This document shows positions 26,224 through 34,438 of a stretch of DNA of 64,000 nt, in pieces; within the stretch, counting starts at the first letter, position 1, and each line of letters starts with the position of its first letter. The stretch is from Nitrincola salilacus. Its GTDB lineage: Bacteria; Pseudomonadota; Gammaproteobacteria; Pseudomonadales; Balneatricaceae. A model generated the notes under the pieces. It made no database searches and had not been told where the DNA came from. It saw only the letters and a list, made by a program, of their open reading frames with translations. Both the position numbers and the translations under genes were made by a program. The DNA is taken from contig NZ_CP176580.1 in the NCBI RefSeq assembly GCF_046271865.1, positions 2,170,001 through 2,234,000 on the forward strand, in the 5' to 3' direction.

Positions 26224-27078
26224 TTGAACCCACTGCTGAAGGGGGCGTTGTTGATCATCGCCTCCGAATTCTGTCTGGTATCCAGCGGTATCTTCATCCG
26301 GCAGGTCAGTGCTGATCTGCCGACTGAAGTGATAGTGCTGATGCGTAATCTGCTTGGGCTGATTGTGCTCCTGCCGTTGATCTTTCATGCCGGGATCTCA
26401 ACACTTAAAACTGACAGAATCAGATTACATCTGGTGCGTGCTCTGCTGGGTGTGGCGGCCATGAGCTGTCTGTTTTACGCCTGGGCAAACCTGCCATTGG
26501 CGCAAGCGGCGCTATTAAAGCAAACCGCACCTTTCTTCATCCCGATCTTTGCTTTCTTCTGGCTGGGTGAGCGGATCGCACCCATGGTGAAATGGGCCAT
26601 TCTGCTTGGCTTCAGTGGCGTATTGCTCGTACTGCAACCCCAGGAGGGGATGCTGAATATAGCGGTGCTGGTTGGTCTGGGCGGGGCGATGTTGGGATCT
26701 CTGGCCAAAGTGGTGATTCGCCGCATGGGTGATACCGAATCGGCTATACGGATCGTATTCTACTTTGCGCTGTTCGGCTCCTGCTTTGCTGCCATCCCTG
26801 CTGGCTTAAACTGGGTAACGCCAACACTGGCTCATCTGCCCTGGCTGTTAGGTCTTGCTGTCAGCTCAACACTGGCGCAACTGTTGCTGAGCCGAGCCTA
26901 TCTGTTAGCACCTGCTGGATTCCTGTCGCCCTTTACCTATTCATCAGTGCTGATTGCGGCGATGGCTGGCTGGTTGATCTGGAATGAAACCCTGAATCTG
27001 ATGACCTGGGGCGGAATGCTGTTGATCTGTTTTGCAGGCGTGTTGGCGTTGGTCAGGCGAAAACCAAAACAGATCTGA
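26224..27078 (+). CDS. EamA/DMT-family transporter
   Basis: A 284-residue protein with about ten hydrophobic segments in two EamA repeats. The first half includes LLKQTAPFFIPIFAFFWLGERI and the second includes LLLSRAYLLAPAGFLSPFTYSS, both typical of the drug/metabolite transporter superfamily. The substrate cannot be read from sequence. The only fitting start is TTG at 26224, 12 bp after the protease gene, so co-transcription is likely. A strong hairpin at 27082-27120 follows. Confidence 0.82.
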   Translation: MNPLLKGALLIIASEFCLVSSGIFIRQVSADLPTEVIVLMRNLLGLIVLLPLIFHAGISTLKTDRIRLHLVRALLGVAAMSCLFYAWANLPLAQAALLKQTAPFFIPIFAFFWLGERIAPMVKWAILLGFSGVLLVLQPQEGMLNIAVLVGLGGAMLGSLAKVVIRRMGDTESAIRIVFYFALFGSCFAAIPAGLNWVTPTLAHLPWLLGLAVSSTLAQLLLSRAYLLAPAGFLSPFTYSSVLIAAMAGWLIWNETLNLMTWGGMLLICFAGVLALVRRKPKQI

Positions 27079-27081
27079 AGC

Positions 27082-27120
27082 GGCTGCCGTCGGCAGTGCT
27101 GATAGCACTCGACGGCAGCC
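27082..27120. terminator. Hairpin terminator between the convergent EamA and esterase genes
   Basis: GGCTGCCGTC (27082-27091) pairs with GACGGCAGCC (27111-27120), and an inner stem AGTGCT/AGCACT extends it. It is followed by TTGTGTTGT on the plus strand, a moderately U-rich tail. It lies 4 bp after the transporter stop. Confidence 0.65.
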
Positions 27121-27132
27121 TTGTGTTGTAAA

Positions 27133-28917
27133 TCAGAAAGACAAGGATGCGGACAAACTGACCCGGGTCTCATCCAGGTCCGCATTATCGAACAGATGAT
27201 TAAGGCTTACACCCAAACGCACACTCTCACTCAGCGCAAAATCACTGCCCAGAGTTAATGCAGCGTAATGCTTATCCGGTTTGCCTGCGGGGGTGCTGAA
27301 GCGTTGCCCCGGAACATTCACCAGTGCAACCGTTGCTGCAGAGTCCTGCGTATTCAAGCGGCTTTCCAGCACCAGGCTTGCATATGGGCGTGCGCTACCG
27401 TAATCCGCACTGGCATGCCAGCCGACAAAGCCAGAGGTTTCGCGTTGGGAGTCAGGATCTACATGTAGCGCTGTTGATGAGCCAGCCGGTGACTGCTCGG
27501 TATAGCTATCCATCGATAACTGCTGAAAGCGAAGCCCGAAGAGTGGGCCATGAGTGATGCGATCCGCCTCGAAGCGATATTGAGCAGCTACCTGAGCACC
27601 CAACTGGAAACCATCGGTGCTGGCTGTCATGCGACGCGTAGCTGGGCCGATATTGACCTCTCGCGTCAGATCATAACTACCCTTGGCTACACTGATACTG
27701 CCATTGAACAGCCAGTTATTAACGCTGCGTGCACCATAGACACTGAGTCCTGTGCTCTCATGCTTTGCTCGTCCGCTTGAGAGGCTGGCAGCGTTCCAGC
27801 TTTGGTGCAGTGCAAAACCAAGCACCGCATCATCACTGACGCGCTTATCGATACCAACACCCACACGATAGGGTGAACCACCTGCACCCTGAGCACTGTT
27901 ACGTGACTGATCACCCGCCGAGCCAGAAGCCCAGAAACGTGACTCAGCACCATCGCTGTACAACGCAGAACGGGATTGCTGATCCAGCTCCATCGATACG
28001 GCACGTTGCTCCTGCAAGGCGACTACACCTGCCTGAGCGGTGAATGCCGGAGCATCGAGCAACGACTGAACATAATCGGAAACTGCTTTGTGCCCGCCAG
28101 TGGTCGGGTGCACTCCATCTGCAAACAGGAAGGTGTTCTCCAGACCTGCAGGGAAGTTTACACCCGTCATGCACATGGGGGAGGGAGTCGCGCCGCAGAC
28201 TGGCACCGATACATTATCGAACCCATAGGCGGCAGGATCGGCCTGAGCTTCGTGCAGCAGGCTGAAAACATCAGCCGGGATCACCGATATACCCTGAACT
28301 TGCAACGCCAGCATCAGATTATTGTTATAGCCCTGAGTCAATTGAGTCAGCCCTGCAGCTCCCTCAGGCCCCTGGGCCATGCCGAAAGGTGTCTGGCCAA
28401 TATCAGGCAGCAGTGGCACCACGACATACTGAGCACCAGCTGCGCGCAGCATACCGATAGCGGTTACATGCTCACCGATGGTCTTGCGGACATAAGCCGG
28501 AATATCCGCCTCATTACCACCTGCCAGCCAGAAAATATCGTTCGCACCGGCCCACAGCGCATAAAGCGCATTCGGATCAGCCTTGCCACCGGTGCTGGCC
28601 AGATAGCTCTGTACCTGCTGCAACACTGGTGTAGCCGTTAAAGCAGGCCCGGCACCAATACCCGGCAAGCCGGTGAGGCGGGCACCGCCTTCAGCATAGT
28701 TGGTACCACCCTGATTGGCTGGCAATAGATCCACGCCATAGTTGTCGGCAATGTTCTGCGCCCACACAGGGCCGGGGTTAGTCGTGAACTGAAAGCCGAA
28801 TGAACCGGAATCGGTCAGGCTATCGCCGAAGAACAGTGTGTCAGAAAAGTTACTGGCCTGCGCGCCCTGCGCCAACATCACGGCCGCTGCCAACGGGAGT
28901 AAGGTTTTTTTCAGCAT
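27133..28917 (-). CDS. Autotransporter GDSL esterase/lipase (EstA-like)
   Basis: A type Va secreted esterase anchored in the outer membrane. The 594-residue protein has a signal peptide (cleavage after AQGAQA, about residue 21), then an SGNH hydrolase passenger. The nucleophile is S33 in FFGDSLTDSG, block III is WAGANDIFWLAGGN, and the catalytic Asp/His pair is in FADGVHPTTGGH. From about residue 320 the C-terminal autotransporter beta-barrel follows and ends in SLSASLSF with a terminal aromatic residue, as outer-membrane proteins do. It resembles Pseudomonas EstA in layout. Its 5' flank (28918-29147) has no other gene. Confidence 0.92.
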   Translation of the reverse strand: MLKKTLLPLAAAVMLAQGAQASNFSDTLFFGDSLTDSGSFGFQFTTNPGPVWAQNIADNYGVDLLPANQGGTNYAEGGARLTGLPGIGAGPALTATPVLQQVQSYLASTGGKADPNALYALWAGANDIFWLAGGNEADIPAYVRKTIGEHVTAIGMLRAAGAQYVVVPLLPDIGQTPFGMAQGPEGAAGLTQLTQGYNNNLMLALQVQGISVIPADVFSLLHEAQADPAAYGFDNVSVPVCGATPSPMCMTGVNFPAGLENTFLFADGVHPTTGGHKAVSDYVQSLLDAPAFTAQAGVVALQEQRAVSMELDQQSRSALYSDGAESRFWASGSAGDQSRNSAQGAGGSPYRVGVGIDKRVSDDAVLGFALHQSWNAASLSSGRAKHESTGLSVYGARSVNNWLFNGSISVAKGSYDLTREVNIGPATRRMTASTDGFQLGAQVAAQYRFEADRITHGPLFGLRFQQLSMDSYTEQSPAGSSTALHVDPDSQRETSGFVGWHASADYGSARPYASLVLESRLNTQDSAATVALVNVPGQRFSTPAGKPDKHYAALTLGSDFALSESVRLGVSLNHLFDNADLDETRVSLSASLSF

Positions 28918-29147
28918 GTGACATCCATTGTTATTGTTGTTGATAGTTGTTTTTAGCGTTGTGCTAAACAGTCGTTGAAGGAGAAAAAGTCACAGCTACT
29001 GTCGCCCCTGAAGCGGCAAGGAGCAATGACAATATCGGCTGAATTGGGTGACAAAAAGGGGCAGGGTTGCGGCAGGATTGGTAAAGTAGTAAAAAGAAAC
29101 CTGAAACGGAGTAAGGGATTTGTTCTCAGCTGCTATGGAGTAAAGGT

Positions 29148-29456
29148 ATGACTATGCGGACTTCAACAAAACTATTTATTCTCGGAATTCTGCTTTTTGT
29201 AACTATCAGCCATGCGCACGCAATGCGAATAGAAGATGGCTCATTGATCAAACCAGGTGATCCAGTTGCCAAGCTGGCTCAGTATCTGGGTCATCCAATT
29301 TACAGATCCGGCGCCAAAGTTTGTACCCAGCCTGTTAGTACCTCGTGTCGCACAGAGCAGAAGTGGGGCCATCAGTTTCAGTATTATTATGACAACCGTA
29401 CCTGGATTATCGATGTGTATCAGGGGAAGATTACCAAGATGGAGTGGAGTCGGTGA
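29148..29456 (+). CDS. Small exported protein, DUF2845-like
   Basis: A 102-residue product with a signal peptide (hydrophobic LFILGILLFVTISHAHA) and a mature part of about 78 residues. The mature part opens MRIEDGSLIKPGDPVAKLAQYLGHP, has two cysteines (VCTQPVSTSC) that may form a disulfide, and ends in a beta-rich YYDNRTWIIDVYQGKITKMEW. This arrangement resembles the DUF2845 family of periplasmic proteins, whose function is unknown. The 3' end lies just before an IS256-family insertion that left the gene intact. Confidence 0.7.
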   Translation: MTMRTSTKLFILGILLFVTISHAHAMRIEDGSLIKPGDPVAKLAQYLGHPIYRSGAKVCTQPVSTSCRTEQKWGHQFQYYYDNRTWIIDVYQGKITKMEWSR

Positions 29457-29480
29457 GGGGGCTCCCAAACCGTTGTTTTA

Positions 29481-30787
29481 GAGCCTGTAAATAAAACTGT
29501 GTAAACCGTCTATCATAGAACCCTGACAGGGTAAGGATAGACAAGATGAACAGGAAAGAGCTGGAAGCCTTCGCACGCGAGGCTGCGAAGGGCCTCAAAA
29601 CTGAGAAGGATCTGAACGAGTTCAGCCAGATGCTGACCAAGATCACCGTTGAGGCGGCGCTGAATGCCGAACTCAATGAGCATCTGGGCTACGAGCGCCA
29701 TCAGCCCTCTGACAATACGAACAGCCGCAACGGTCACACCAGCAAGACCCTGAAGACCGAAGACGGCCAGTTTGAGCTGAACACGCCTCGTGATCGCGAT
29801 GGTAGCTTCGAGCCGCAGCTAGTGAAGAAGGGCCAGACCCGCTTCACCTCGATGGACGACAAGATCCTCAGCCTTTACGCGAAGGGTATGACCACCCGGG
29901 AGATCGTCGCCACGTTCAAGGAGATGTACGATGCCGACATCTCACCCACCCTGATTTCCAAGGTAACCGAGGCCGTCATTGAGCGCGTAGTCGAATGGCA
30001 GTCGCGGCCACTGGACCCCGTATATCCTATCGTCTACCTGGACTGCATCGTTGTCAAAATCCGACAAGACAAGCAGGTAATCAACAAAGCCATCTACTTG
30101 GCCCTGGGCGTGAATCTCGAAGGCCACAAGGAGCTGCTGGGCATGTGGCTCTCGGAGAACGAGGGTGCCAAGTTCTGGCTCGGCGTCCTCACAGAGCTCC
30201 AGAATCGCGGCGTGAAGGACATTCTCATCGCCTGCGTGGATGGACTCAAGGGCTTCCCTGACGCCATCAATGCGGCGTACCCGCAGGCCCAGGTTCAGCT
30301 CTGCATTGTTCACATGGTTCGCAATTCAATGAAGTACGTGCCCTGGAAAGACTACAAGGCAGTGACCGCCGACCTGAAGCGCATTTACCAGTCGGCCACG
30401 GAAGAAGAGGCGCTGCAGGCGTTGGACGAGTTCGCGGAGCGCTGGGACGAAAAATACCCTCATATCAGCCGCTCCTGGCGCAACCACTGGCCCAATCTGA
30501 ACACGCTGTTCCGCTACCCGCAGGACATCCGGAAGGCTATCTACACGACCAACGCCATCGAGTCCCTGAACAGTGTTATCCGCAAGGCAATCAAGAAGCG
30601 GAAGCTATTCCCGACAGACGACTCCGCGCGAAAAGTGGTCTATCTCGCGATCATGGATGCGTCGAAAAAGTGGACGATGCCAATCAGAAACTGGAAGGCC
30701 GCACTGAACCGGTTTATGATCGAGTTCGAGGATCGCATTAGCGACTACGTATAACCCCGGCGGTTACACAGAATTATTTACACCCTC
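29481..30787 (+). mobile_element. Complete IS256-family insertion sequence
   Basis: A 1307-bp element with imperfect terminal inverted repeats of about 27-28 bp (29481-29508 and 30761-30787, both containing TGTAAATAA and CTGTGTAA). It is flanked by an exact 8-bp direct repeat TTGTTTTA (29473-29480 and 30788-30795). An 8-bp duplication is typical of the IS256 family. The unbroken transposase, paired ends and perfect duplication indicate a recent insertion. It landed between the DUF2845-like gene and the 3' end of the EcoRII-like restriction gene. Confidence 0.95.
29546..30754 (+). CDS. IS256-family transposase
   Basis: A 402-residue mutator-type DDE transposase. The three acidic regions are visible: YPIVYLDCIVVKI with the first Asp, ILIACVDGLKGFPDAI with the second, and TTNAIESLNSVIRKAIKKR with the Glu in the family signature. 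The CxxH-type motif LCIVHMVRNSMKYV lies between. The frame is complete and the gene fills the element between its inverted repeats, so the element should be able to transpose. Confidence 0.97.
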   Translation: MNRKELEAFAREAAKGLKTEKDLNEFSQMLTKITVEAALNAELNEHLGYERHQPSDNTNSRNGHTSKTLKTEDGQFELNTPRDRDGSFEPQLVKKGQTRFTSMDDKILSLYAKGMTTREIVATFKEMYDADISPTLISKVTEAVIERVVEWQSRPLDPVYPIVYLDCIVVKIRQDKQVINKAIYLALGVNLEGHKELLGMWLSENEGAKFWLGVLTELQNRGVKDILIACVDGLKGFPDAINAAYPQAQVQLCIVHMVRNSMKYVPWKDYKAVTADLKRIYQSATEEEALQALDEFAERWDEKYPHISRSWRNHWPNLNTLFRYPQDIRKAIYTTNAIESLNSVIRKAIKKRKLFPTDDSARKVVYLAIMDASKKWTMPIRNWKAALNRFMIEFEDRISDYV

Positions 30788-30806
30788 TTGTTTTATGAAA
30801 AAGTGT

Positions 30807-32057
30807 TCATCTGGGAAGCCCTTCAATAAATTGTTTGAATGAGATTAACCATTCTTGCTGTTCGTGCTTGTATGTTGATTGAATTGGCACAGGTACAACT
30901 AATTGCAGTCCTTTTTCCTTCATTTCGTCTGTCTGATCAGAGGAAACAGAGGGTTCGAGGGTAATCAGGTGTTTTTGAGCTATTCTGTTTGCTTCGGCAA
31001 GAATTTGTCTCCAACGCTCTTTACAGGTCGTTTTTGCACCTAGCATCTGTAATTCAGATTCGGGATACTGAGGGTCAAGATACGCTACTTGGCTTGGGAA
31101 CAGGAAGTCAGGCTTCTGTTTTCCCTCGGTATGTACCCCACGCTCATATCTGACTCTATTCTGGCGCAGTATCTCTTCTATGTGGTTTTCAAAGGCATGG
31201 CCGACTCTGGACTTTCTGCGATTCTGGATGCTGAGTGATATTTTGATGAACTCATCTACATCGACCCCACTTTCTCCAAATCCTTTTTCAAGCTGCTTCT
31301 GTACAATAGCTCTCTCAAGCAGTCGAAAGATATGCTCTTCATCATTCATCCATTGCAGTAGTGCAGAGTCTGGATCATCTTCTATTGAGACATCTGTATT
31401 ACGTAACGCGCGAGCGAAAGCGGAGAATTCTTTTGTCGATGGAAATTTATTGCCAAACTTTGAAATCAACTGATCAAGTAGTACATCATCACCTTGCTTG
31501 CGTATATCAAGCTCTATACCGTACCGAGCCAGCATCAGTCTGATGGGAGCTGCAATGGATGAGGTCTCAATATGAACTTTGCGGAATTTCTCATCCGCAG
31601 TTCTTTCACTGGCACCAAAAAGAGCTCTGAGCTGTAGTTCAGCCTGACTGCTCTGTGGGCAAAACATCATCAGTAGAGTTCTGTCATATGTCAGTGCAAT
31701 CAGCATCATATCAGAAGACTGAAACCTGTCGGTTACTTCATTACCGGGGTAATAAAGTCGCCACTCTGGTGATCGCGTGGGATCATCATAGCGTGTGTCA
31801 TACCAGGAAACTTTATCCTCGCAGATAATTGGTTCATCGCTGAAGTCATCAAGATACATCATTACAGTATGAAAATACTGCTTGGATCCGTCATCAGGCA
31901 TGCCGAGCGCATTGCCAAACCCACTGGGTCTGACAAGGCCGCCGATCTCGTGTTGATTGGACTTTTCAGGACTGGCATCGACTGCAGTAAGATATTTGAG
32001 TGCGGCCGCTGAAAACACATCTGTTAGTTTTTCACCTGAATCAGTGACTCCACCCAC
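30807..32057 (-). CDS. EcoRII-like type IIE restriction endonuclease
   Basis: The 416-residue protein matches EcoRII, which cuts before CCWGG. An N-terminal effector DNA-binding domain (about residues 38-165, beginning IGGLVRPSGFG) is followed by the PD-(D/E)xK catalytic domain. That domain starts about residue 275 with SIQNRRKSRVGHAFENH and has the core KPDFLFPSQVAYLD and GAKTTCKERWRQ. The GTG start at 32057 falls at or inside the terminal repeat of the adjoining IS1380-family element. The first codons, the ribosome-binding site and the promoter may therefore come from the IS. The N-terminus is nevertheless about as long as in EcoRII. Its methyltransferase partner lies beyond the IS at 34439. 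Confidence 0.85.
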   Translation of the reverse strand: MGGVTDSGEKLTDVFSAAALKYLTAVDASPEKSNQHEIGGLVRPSGFGNALGMPDDGSKQYFHTVMMYLDDFSDEPIICEDKVSWYDTRYDDPTRSPEWRLYYPGNEVTDRFQSSDMMLIALTYDRTLLMMFCPQSSQAELQLRALFGASERTADEKFRKVHIETSSIAAPIRLMLARYGIELDIRKQGDDVLLDQLISKFGNKFPSTKEFSAFARALRNTDVSIEDDPDSALLQWMNDEEHIFRLLERAIVQKQLEKGFGESGVDVDEFIKISLSIQNRRKSRVGHAFENHIEEILRQNRVRYERGVHTEGKQKPDFLFPSQVAYLDPQYPESELQMLGAKTTCKERWRQILAEANRIAQKHLITLEPSVSSDQTDEMKEKGLQLVVPVPIQSTYKHEQQEWLISFKQFIEGLPR

Positions 32058-33647
32058 CCCAACCTGAACGGATAGTCGTCACTGCTAAAATTGCTCTTTA
32101 ACAACAGATCTTACCCTGACAGATCGTCTGTCCGTACTCATACGATGACCGTCACCAGCAGTGGTGAGTCATTCACTGTGTGTTTTTTGATCGACTCTGA
32201 TGACCTGGACACAACCTGTTCTGGTCGAAGACCCTGTGATTAGTTTCCGCTGTATCAGATCAGTCAAATGGCAGTATACACCCGGTGGAAGGCCTGGTAC
32301 CCCGGACAGTGCTGACCAAACCGAAGTATGAGTTGTCGTCCGCTGCGAAGCAGTCGGCAAGCCATGTACATCAGTTCCTGCATCACGGTTTTCAGACGGC
32401 GGCGTTTGGCCTTATGGCGCACAGGCGAGTCCTGCTGCATCAGGCCCCGCAACCCTATCCAGCGCAGGATGTTGTAACCCAATACGGCAAAGGCCATCAC
32501 CAGGTCATTGGTATCGAACTTGCCGGATGGCAGACGCTCCAGGTCCAGATCGGTTTTGAACTCACTATGGTACTGCTCACTGGTGGCATGATCCTGATAC
32601 AGCCTGATAATGGTGGCATCGTCAGCCTGATCCGAAGACAACGAGGTAAGCCAGCCTTCAATACTAATCTGAGGCTCCAGAAACATCTGCCCTTTGGCAT
32701 CACACTGACGGACGGTGACCTTGATGACACGACGGGTTTTGTCAGCATCATCCAGTAATTGAGAGAACACGGCGTCCATCTTGCCCGCCCGACGATGTTG
32801 CCACTGGGCCTTTGCATTGGCCTCATCGTACCACTGCCAGAGATCCTGCTGACGGGGGTTCCATTTGATCAGGAAGTCAATGTTGTGTTGCTTGAACCAC
32901 GTGCGATTCTCAGCGGCATCATGAGCACTGTCGAGCCGTACCAACAGAGGCTGATCGGTCAATTGCCGGGCTCGGGGAATGATGCGCTCCAGAACCTGAA
33001 TAAACTCATGATTGGCATGTTGACTGCCTGTGCGGAGCTCGCATCCCAGACACCAGCCTTCCTGACCAAGATAGGCGGCTATCGGCGCATAGCCGTCATA
33101 ACCCTTATAGGTATAGGACACGCCTTCCTTCTGGGTTTGACTGTTATCCATGGGAAAAACATCCATATCCAGCGGGATGTGGCCTGTCGATAGTCCGGTC
33201 AGAGGTACGGTGGCGTTCTGCATGAACTCGACACTGGCAGCATCCAGCAGGGGGATCAGGGCTGGAGCGTCTTCATCGAATCGCTGACGCAATCGTGCTG
33301 AAGAGGGTGATTGTTTGACCCCCATCGCCGCCGTGAAATAGGGGTCATGGCGTGTCTGCTCAACGGCCTCAAAGTCACTTTTACCCAGGCAGATGAGGCC
33401 AAGGTAGGTCCGGATAAGATCCATGTTGGCAATACCATGACGTTTGACGATGCTGCGAGATGTCTTGTGCAGTGTCGTCAGATGGTTCAGGCAATGCCCT
33501 ACTAATGCCAGGCCTCCATGTGGGGTGATCACGTCTGTTTTGGACTGTTCAATCTTGAATTTGCGCATGGGCTGACACCACTGACTGGGTGAATGGAAAT
33601 CAGTGGCTATTTTAACGCTGGAAGCCTTGTGATTGCAGGGGGTGAGG
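32053..33647 (-). mobile_element. IS1380-family insertion sequence (ends approximate)
   Basis: About 1.6 kb around an intact transposase. The two ends are related inverted sequences: left CCCACCCCAACCTG from 32053, right the complement of a CCTCACCCCCTG end at 33647. In each, TAAAAT lies about 35 nt inside. I could not find a target duplication, so the limits are uncertain by several bases, or flanking DNA was lost. The element separates the EcoRII-like nuclease gene from its upstream region and from the methyltransferase gene. Confidence 0.7.
32264..33568 (-). CDS. IS1380-family transposase
   Basis: A 434-residue DDE transposase. Acidic residues lie in IPLDMDVFPMDNSQTQKEG and LLVRLDSAHDAAENR, and the C-terminal YHSEFKTDLDLERLPSG block carries the family glutamate. 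The DNA-binding N-terminus and the RWIGLRGL region also match the IS1380 family. The frame is unbroken. Transcription runs toward the restriction gene, so read-through could now drive that gene. Confidence 0.93.
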   Translation of the reverse strand: MRKFKIEQSKTDVITPHGGLALVGHCLNHLTTLHKTSRSIVKRHGIANMDLIRTYLGLICLGKSDFEAVEQTRHDPYFTAAMGVKQSPSSARLRQRFDEDAPALIPLLDAASVEFMQNATVPLTGLSTGHIPLDMDVFPMDNSQTQKEGVSYTYKGYDGYAPIAAYLGQEGWCLGCELRTGSQHANHEFIQVLERIIPRARQLTDQPLLVRLDSAHDAAENRTWFKQHNIDFLIKWNPRQQDLWQWYDEANAKAQWQHRRAGKMDAVFSQLLDDADKTRRVIKVTVRQCDAKGQMFLEPQISIEGWLTSLSSDQADDATIIRLYQDHATSEQYHSEFKTDLDLERLPSGKFDTNDLVMAFAVLGYNILRWIGLRGLMQQDSPVRHKAKRRRLKTVMQELMYMACRLLRSGRQLILRFGQHCPGYQAFHRVYTAI

Positions 33648-33960
33648 CATTATATGTGACTGCGAAGTCACGGAATCAGGTTTCAAACATCCCTGTATCT
33701 CCAAATGAATATCATCAGTTTCTTTCATAGTGTAAGTCCGATTATCAACGATGTTCAACATCTATGATGTGTACCAGACACGTAGACAGTAACTACTTCC
33801 GATCTGGATCAAGTCAATCGGGCTAGGTGAGTTTGCGTATCAGTAGTACTCGTGATAAAAACTGTATATAAATACAGCTATGTCTTGATTTGTGTATCAT
33901 GTGTGACTATATTTGATTAAAGTGTGATGTATCATCACTTACTTAACCCAGAGGTGAATT
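33648..33960. other. Regulatory intergenic DNA of the restriction-modification locus
   Basis: AT-rich, no gene. It contains a 16-bp palindrome GTGACTGCGAAGTCAC at 33656-33671 just outside the IS end and a second palindrome at 33924-33938 (separate entry). Before the IS1380 insertion this was probably the divergent promoter region between the nuclease gene (minus) and the 33961 gene (plus). Confidence 0.5.
33924..33938. promoter_or_regulatory. Operator-like palindrome 1 (GTGA-N7-TCAC)
   Basis: GTGATGTATCATCAC, perfect 6-bp arms around TAT, 22 bp before the ATG at 33961. A copy with the same outer GTGA-N7-TCAC spacing occurs at 34399-34413. In both cases CCCAGAG begins 8 bp further on. M.EcoRII-type methyltransferases are known to autoregulate by binding such a site with their N-terminal domain; that this is the case here is inference. 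Confidence 0.55.
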
Positions 33961-34350
33961 ATGGAAAATTTATCGGTATTGGATGACAAGGATGTGCTCA
34001 GGCAAATTTCCTCGAAAGTGGCCCCCCCAGATCCTCTCGTTATAACTCCTGAAAATGTTGTTATTTACAGAACAAAGGTGGCGCAGCTCTGGATAGAGGA
34101 AGACATTCGTCGTGGAGTCTTGCCTGCTGATCTCGGCTCGCTTTCTGATGCACATGATTATGTTGATTCGAATATGTATCTTCTTGAAGAAGGTCACCCA
34201 TGTCCGCGTGTCGGTTCTCTGCTGGAGTGGCGAGAGTGGGATTTCTGGGCAGTTTGTCACCACTCTAATCTGGTCATTGATGCATTGAACGATTGGCTGA
34301 GAAATGGCCATAGTGGTGATGCCAGTGAAAATCTGAAACTGCAGTCATAA
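33961..34350 (+). CDS. Unknown protein between nuclease and methyltransferase genes
   Basis: A 129-residue soluble, acidic protein with no membrane segment and no visible helix-turn-helix. It has a PPDPLVITPENVVIY segment, a helical QLWIEEDIRRGVL stretch and a WREWDFWAVCHHSNLVI core containing Trp, Cys and His. The ATG has a good AGAGGTGA ribosome-binding site. It shares an operator-like 15-bp palindrome and matching leader with the downstream methyltransferase, so the two are probably co-regulated and it belongs to the restriction-modification locus. I do not recognise a family. A control or accessory role is a guess. Confidence 0.65.
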   Translation: MENLSVLDDKDVLRQISSKVAPPDPLVITPENVVIYRTKVAQLWIEEDIRRGVLPADLGSLSDAHDYVDSNMYLLEEGHPCPRVGSLLEWREWDFWAVCHHSNLVIDALNDWLRNGHSGDASENLKLQS

Positions 34351-34398
34351 AAAAGCTTGCATGTAAGCGGAGTTTTCACTGAAAATCGATCTTTCTGT

Positions 34399-34413
34399 GT
34401 GACTCCTGATCAC
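34399..34413. promoter_or_regulatory. Operator-like palindrome 2 (GTGA-N7-TCAC) before the methyltransferase
   Basis: GTGACTCCTGATCAC, 25 bp before the ATG at 34439. GTGTGA, ATCACT and CCCAGAG occur here with exactly the same spacings (12 and 13 nt between their starts) as at 33922-33953, which argues for a shared regulatory element. Confidence 0.55.
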
Positions 34414-34438
34414 TAATTTGACCCAGAGAGCATGCATC

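Noticed and set aside
32028..33680. Target-site duplication for the IS1380-family element, including the similar GTCAC..AATCAGGT stretches on both flanks
   Set aside because: The similar stretches are inverted relative to each other and imperfect, and no direct 4-5 bp repeat abuts the inferred ends; I cannot support a duplication.
33922..33939. CRP-type binding site (TGTGA...TCAC) before the unknown gene
   Set aside because: The half-sites are 7 bp apart rather than the 6 bp required for CRP, and the same N7 spacing recurs before the methyltransferase gene, which fits a locus-specific operator better.
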